Below, one piece after another: positions 5,871 through 8,417 of a DNA stretch of 8,417 nt (positions within the stretch are counted from its first letter, which is position 1; each line of letters starts with the position of its first letter). The translations under genes and the position numbers were made by a program. The notes beneath the pieces were generated by a model that did not search any database, was not told the DNA's origin, and was given only the letters and a program-made list of their open reading frames with translations. This DNA is from CAYWMP01 sp964459445. GTDB lineage: Bacteria; Desulfobacterota; DSM-4660; Desulfatiglandales; HGW-15. Where the stretch lies: contig CAYWMP010000225.1 of NCBI GenBank assembly GCA_964459445.1, positions 1-8,417 of the forward strand, written 5' to 3'.

Positions 5871-6269
5871 TCATTGGTCATCAGAGTTCAAAGTCCCAAC
5901 GTATTGTACAATGGTTTTCAAAGGGGTCCCCGGACCAAAAACCTGGCTTATGCCGGCCTCTTTTAGCATTGGGATATCTGTTGAGGGAATCGTGCCCCCC
6001 AGGATAACGGCTTTTTCCTCAACCCCTTTTTCCTTTAGCAGTCCCGATACCCTTGGCGCCAGAACCATATGATTTCCAGAAAGGGTACTCAAACCGATAC
6101 AGTCCACGTCTTCGTGTATGGCCGTCTCAACAATACTCTCCGGCATTTGGTTGCCCACATAAATGACCTCCATGCCGGCATCACGCAACGCTCGGGCCAC
6201 CACAATACTTCCTCTCCAATGGGCATCCATACCAAGTCGAGCGATAAGTATTCTTACCTTCCTTTTCAT
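5871..6269 (-). CDS. Acyl-CoA mutase small subunit, B12-binding domain (methylmalonyl-CoA mutase C-terminal family)
   Basis: 132 residues, the usual size of a stand-alone B12 subunit (IcmB and HcmB about 136). It is a complete cobalamin-binding domain: ARLGMDAHWRG at 10-20 holds the DxHxxG motif with Asp15, His17 (lower axial ligand of cobalt) and Gly20. GLSTLSGNH at 59-67 supplies the Ser of the second motif, and ILGGTIP at 89-95 the GG turn that cradles the dimethylbenzimidazole tail. The DAHWRG form differs from the common DGHDRG, chiefly by Trp for Asp. It should pair with the catalytic barrel subunit encoded 430 bp upstream on the same strand. AAAGGA about 6 nt before the ATG at 6269 supports the start. 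The family is clear; substrate depends on the large subunit. Confidence 0.92.
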   Translation of the reverse strand: MKRKVRILIARLGMDAHWRGSIVVARALRDAGMEVIYVGNQMPESIVETAIHEDVDCIGLSTLSGNHMVLAPRVSGLLKEKGVEEKAVILGGTIPSTDIPMLKEAGISQVFGPGTPLKTIVQYVGTLNSDDQ

Positions 6270-6292
6270 CTTTTTCCTTTCGTAAAAGTTCA

Positions 6293-6317
6293 GCCACTAA
6301 GTCACCAAGGCACAAAG
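6293..6317. repeat. Dispersed repeat, left copy of an inverted pair (partner 6658-6682)
   Basis: The 25 bp at 6293-6317 (gccactaag-tcaccaagg-cacaaag) and the reverse complement of 6658-6682 share GCCAC, AAG, CACCAAG and CAC blocks, with about six differences. Sequences of the type 'gccacaaaggcaccaagacaccaag' occur widely in intergenic DNA of environmental bacteria (general knowledge). The right copy starts 18 bp past the stop of the mutase large subunit. Confidence 0.6.
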
Positions 6318-6363
6318 AAGCTATATGACTTAAACCGTAATAATCCACCTGGGCAGAATATTT

Positions 6364-6383
6364 GACAGGATTACAGGATCAAT
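6364..6383. repeat. Dispersed 'gacaggattacaggat' repeat, left copy of an inverted pair
   Basis: GACAGGATTACAGGATCAAT at 6364-6383 is matched in inverted form by about 6605-6624 (tcaatcatgtctatcctgtc), with a 1-nt indel and a few changes. Related degenerate copies occur in the hisP-hisJ spacer at about 3177-3206 and, inverted, 3346-3378. The same repeat family therefore flanks the two largest spacers of the right-hand part of the window. Confidence 0.55.
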
Positions 6384-6423
6384 AAGCTACTCCGATTACG
6401 AATCTGGGAATCGTCGAAAAGCA

Positions 6424-6462
6424 CCGCTAAAAGCGGGGTTCCGATATGGCTATATCGGAACC
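6424..6462 (-). terminator. Two adjacent hairpins, terminator-like on the minus strand
   Basis: GGTTCCGATAT at 6437-6447 is perfectly complementary to 6452-6462 (11-bp stem, 4-nt loop). Immediately beside it CCGCT at 6424-6428 pairs with AGCGG at 6432-6436 around AAA. Read on the minus strand, after the large-subunit gene, the small hairpin is followed by TGCTTTTCG, a weak U-rich tail. That could give partial termination or processing between the two mutase subunit genes. Confidence 0.4.
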
Positions 6463-6473
6463 AATGTGGAGAG

Positions 6474-6515
6474 CTTGAATGACAATAATAAGTGAACTCA
6501 TTATTGTCATTCAAG
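6474..6515. repeat. Perfect 16-bp inverted repeat with 10-nt loop
   Basis: CTTGAATGACAATAAT at 6474-6489 is the exact reverse complement of 6500-6515, with loop 6490-6499. GAG at 6471-6473 and CTC at 6518-6520 extend the stem past a 2-nt bulge. At 32 paired bases without mismatch this is the strongest palindrome in the window. It sits in the middle of the spacer between mutase subunit genes. It could be a transcript stabiliser, an operator-like palindrome, or a remnant of a mobile element. Confidence 0.75.
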
Positions 6516-6699
6516 TGCTCCAAATAATGCTTTTAGACAACTATTTGAATAACCGGCTGCCCATAATCATGCTTTTAGCCCCCTGTGGAAGGCAAATCAT
6601 CCCGTCAATCATGTCTATCCTGTCTAAATACAGATGACACAAGAATTATACGATAAACTTGGTGTCTTGGTGCCTTTGTGGCAGAACGATTGTCTTTCT

Positions 6700-8382
6700 T
6701 TAAAAGAGTGGCGGATTCCACGTGCCGTAGGACTTCCTAATGGTCTTGGATATTTCGCCCTCAGTGACCATAGCCTTTACGGAATCCACGATGACCTCCA
6801 TCAGATTCCCCTCCTCATCACAACACCGGGATATTTGGTCCAAGGCCTTCCTGACCTCTGCCTCGCTTCGCTCTTCTTTGATTCGCCTTAATTTGTCTTC
6901 TTGTATCTGTACGGTTTCCGGGACCTCGAAAATCTCACAGGGCAACGCCTCCTCTTCCATCTGATAACAATTGACTCCCACAATGGGCATTTCACCTGTT
7001 TCAACGGCCTGCTGGTATTTGTAGGCCGAATCGGCAATCTCGTTATGGATCCACCCGGCTTCGGTGGCCTTGACGATGCCTCCCAATTCCTCAATTCTTT
7101 CAAGCAAACTGATGATTCGCTCTTCCATCTGGTTGGTCAGGGACTCCACAAAATAAGATCCCCCGAGCGGATCTATGGTATGGGTGACTCGCGTTTCCAG
7201 TTGCAATATCTGGCTTGTTCTTAAAGCCGTCAGGGCAGAAAGTTCGGTTGGCGTGCAGAGCGCCTCGTCATACCCGTCTATGTGGATGGACTGGGCCCCG
7301 CCTAATGCTGCTGAAAGACCGTGGTAGGCTGACCGCGCGATGTTGTTTAACGGTTGCTGCGCAGTCAAGGCAACCCCGGCAGTCTGGACATGAAACCGTA
7401 ACATGAGAGAGCGAGGGTTTTTCGCCTTGTAACGCTCCTTCATGATCCTGCACCAGATTCGGCGGGCGGCACGGTACTTCGCAATCTCTTCAAAGAAATC
7501 ATTGTGAGCGGAAAGAAAAAAGCTAAGCCGGGGAGCGAAGAGATCCACGTCATAACCGCGTCCGATTAACTCATCAGAACAGGCCATGGCATTGGCGATT
7601 ACAAATGCAACTTCCTGAACAGCCGTGCACCCTGACTCCCGGTAATTGTAACCCGTGAAACTGATGGGATTCCAACGCGGGACGTATTTCGTACAGTACT
7701 CGATAGCATCGCAGCTCAATTTGAAAGAGGCCCTGGGAGGCAAAACCTCCGGTGCAATGGTGATGACCGTTTCCATAAGGAAATCGTTCTGGCTCGTCCC
7801 GGCTAATTCTTTCAAGGGAATGCCCCGGAGTTGGGCATTGGCAAAATACATAGACTGAACGCTGATATTACAAATAGGATGACAGGTGACAAGGGATGTG
7901 CTGATCTTTTCTATGGGTATGTCATCAAATAAAATCTGCATGTCCTTCAGCGTATCTATGGCAACGCCGCCCCGTCCGGAATCGGCCTGGGCCTCGGGTT
8001 CGGTTGAATCGTACCCCCTCAGCGTAGGGTAATCGAAAACACCGTTTATTCCTGTGGCGCCCTCCTTGAGGAGCAGTTTATACCTCTGGTTTGTCTCTTC
8101 CGGAGGTCCATACCCCGCCAATTGCCTCAATGTCCAGGTGCGTCCCCTATACATCGTCGGGTAAACGCCGCGGACGTAGGGCTCCCGTCCGGGAAATCCA
8201 AGCTTTTGGGAATAGTCATCTTCGGCCAAATGAGCGGGGGTATAAAGGGGTTCAATTGGGAGACCGGACAGGGTTTCATATTGATCCAGTCTTTCCTTGG
8301 CGGGTTCATAGACCTCATCTCGCCAATGCCCCTCTTCCTTCTTTATTTCTTTAATGGCATCCGCATCAAAAATCGCAGGCAT
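6700..8382 (-). CDS. Acyl-CoA mutase large (catalytic) subunit, B12-dependent, substrate unknown
   Basis: 560 residues, a full catalytic TIM-barrel subunit of the methylmalonyl-CoA mutase superfamily, without the fused B12 domain (HcmA 562). It catalyses a radical carbon-skeleton rearrangement of a CoA ester with the small subunit. Conserved landmarks: YPTMYRGRTWTLRQLAG at 74-90 (CoA-binding arginines), FDYPTLRGYDS at 116-126, GTSQND at 195-200, FAPRLSFF at 282-289, KYRAARRIW at 302-310, HVQT with His331/Gln333, Gln364 and DEA at 372-374. Substrate-defining positions are unusual: Leu88 (Tyr89 of Propionibacterium mutase), Thr208 (Arg207), Asn113 (Ser114), Val115 (Ala116) and Asn246 (His244). 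It is thus unlikely to act on methylmalonyl-CoA, although automatic annotation would probably say so. GGAGGG ends 6 nt before the ATG at 8382. The gene is first of a probable two-subunit unit whose promoter lies beyond the window. Confidence 0.92.
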   Translation of the reverse strand: MPAIFDADAIKEIKKEEGHWRDEVYEPAKERLDQYETLSGLPIEPLYTPAHLAEDDYSQKLGFPGREPYVRGVYPTMYRGRTWTLRQLAGYGPPEETNQRYKLLLKEGATGINGVFDYPTLRGYDSTEPEAQADSGRGGVAIDTLKDMQILFDDIPIEKISTSLVTCHPICNISVQSMYFANAQLRGIPLKELAGTSQNDFLMETVITIAPEVLPPRASFKLSCDAIEYCTKYVPRWNPISFTGYNYRESGCTAVQEVAFVIANAMACSDELIGRGYDVDLFAPRLSFFLSAHNDFFEEIAKYRAARRIWCRIMKERYKAKNPRSLMLRFHVQTAGVALTAQQPLNNIARSAYHGLSAALGGAQSIHIDGYDEALCTPTELSALTALRTSQILQLETRVTHTIDPLGGSYFVESLTNQMEERIISLLERIEELGGIVKATEAGWIHNEIADSAYKYQQAVETGEMPIVGVNCYQMEEEALPCEIFEVPETVQIQEDKLRRIKEERSEAEVRKALDQISRCCDEEGNLMEVIVDSVKAMVTEGEISKTIRKSYGTWNPPLF

Positions 8383-8417
8383 TTTCTTCCCTCCAAACTG
8401 TTTTCGTCTTTTTAGAA

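Larger units (their letters stand above)
6270..6699. other. 430-bp intercistronic region between mutase subunit genes, rich in inverted repeats
   Basis: I find no gene here. The region is arranged as nested inverted pairs: an outer pair of 'caccaag/cacaaag' repeats (6293-6317 and 6658-6682), an inner pair of 'gacaggat' repeats (6364-6383 and about 6605-6624), and a core of three consecutive stem-loops (6424-6436, 6437-6462, 6474-6515). After them, 'atgcttttag' occurs twice (near 6528 and 6570). If the large and small subunits are cotranscribed, this is a long structured spacer; otherwise it holds the 3' end of one unit and an unseen promoter for the small subunit. A cobalamin riboswitch is not recognisable. 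Confidence 0.6.

Noticed and set aside
6291..6300. GCCACT on the plus strand (and CGCCACT on the minus strand near 6704-6711) as a cobalamin-riboswitch B12 box next to the B12 enzyme genes
   Set aside because: The first lies in a dispersed 'gccactaag' repeat on the wrong strand for the mutase genes, the second inside the large-subunit coding region; no riboswitch core surrounds either.
5761..6365. Plus-strand open frames at 5761-6072 and 6069-6365
   Set aside because: Both are largely antisense to the clear B12-binding protein gene, and their translations show no family motifs.
6634..6891. Plus-strand open frame past the end of the mutase large subunit
   Set aside because: Most of it is antisense to the mutase C-terminus and the remainder is a dispersed repeat.
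6700..8382. Plain annotation as methylmalonyl-CoA mutase large subunit
   Set aside because: The carboxylate-binding Tyr/Arg pair is absent (Leu88/Thr208) and the active-site His is Asn246, so only the family name is used.
6700..8382. 2-hydroxyisobutyryl-CoA mutase identity, suggested by length and by the motif TMYRGRTWT
   Set aside because: The diagnostic Ile, Asp and Gln of that enzyme are Leu88, Val115 and Thr208 here.

Overview
The window looks like a chromosomal segment of an anaerobic, probably deltaproteobacterial (Desulfobacterota-type) organism with moderate GC. This is an inference. It rests on a B12-dependent acyl-CoA mutase split into separate large and small subunits, and on intergenic regions full of degenerate short repeats of the kinds 'gacaggatt-acaggat' and 'ggcaccaagacaccaag', which are common in such genomes. 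No ribosomal or phylogenetic marker gene is present.

Layout: bases 2-100 hold the C-terminal end of an unidentified plus-strand gene whose stop codon lies beside a short tandem repeat. Facing it on the minus strand (123-1526) is a DAO-family FAD-dependent oxidoreductase resembling gamma-glutamylputrescine oxidase. The next 770 bp (1527-2293) hold no confident gene but carry two long imperfect inverted-repeat elements (about 1724-1928 and 2007-2132). A possible sigma70-type promoter follows just before the transporter genes.

Bases 2294-5804 encode a complete polar/basic amino acid ABC transporter in the order hisP (ATPase), a 434-bp gap, hisJ/argT (periplasmic binding protein), a hairpin-bearing spacer, hisQ and hisM (permeases). 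All four proteins match the enteric histidine / lysine-arginine-ornithine system in length, motifs and even C-terminal residues. The binding protein keeps the residues that hold an alpha-amino acid but differs at several side-chain positions.

Convergent to the transporter, on the minus strand, are a large catalytic subunit (6700-8382) and, 430 bp downstream, a small B12-binding subunit (5871-6269) of an adenosylcobalamin-dependent acyl-CoA mutase. The large subunit is the most interesting gene. The positions that define substrate class in this family carry Leu88 and Thr208, where methylmalonyl-CoA mutase has Tyr/Arg, isobutyryl-CoA mutase Phe/Gln and 2-hydroxyisobutyryl-CoA mutase Ile/Gln. 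The usually invariant active-site His (His244 of Propionibacterium mutase) is Asn246. The substrate is therefore probably none of the characterised ones. The 430 bp between the subunit genes contain three successive stem-loops, one with a perfect 16-bp stem, nested inside two further inverted pairs of dispersed repeats.

A link among amino acid import, a flavin amine/amino acid oxidase and an acyl-CoA mutase (for example in amino acid or polyamine catabolism) is plausible. However, the genes form at least three transcription units, so a shared pathway remains a guess.
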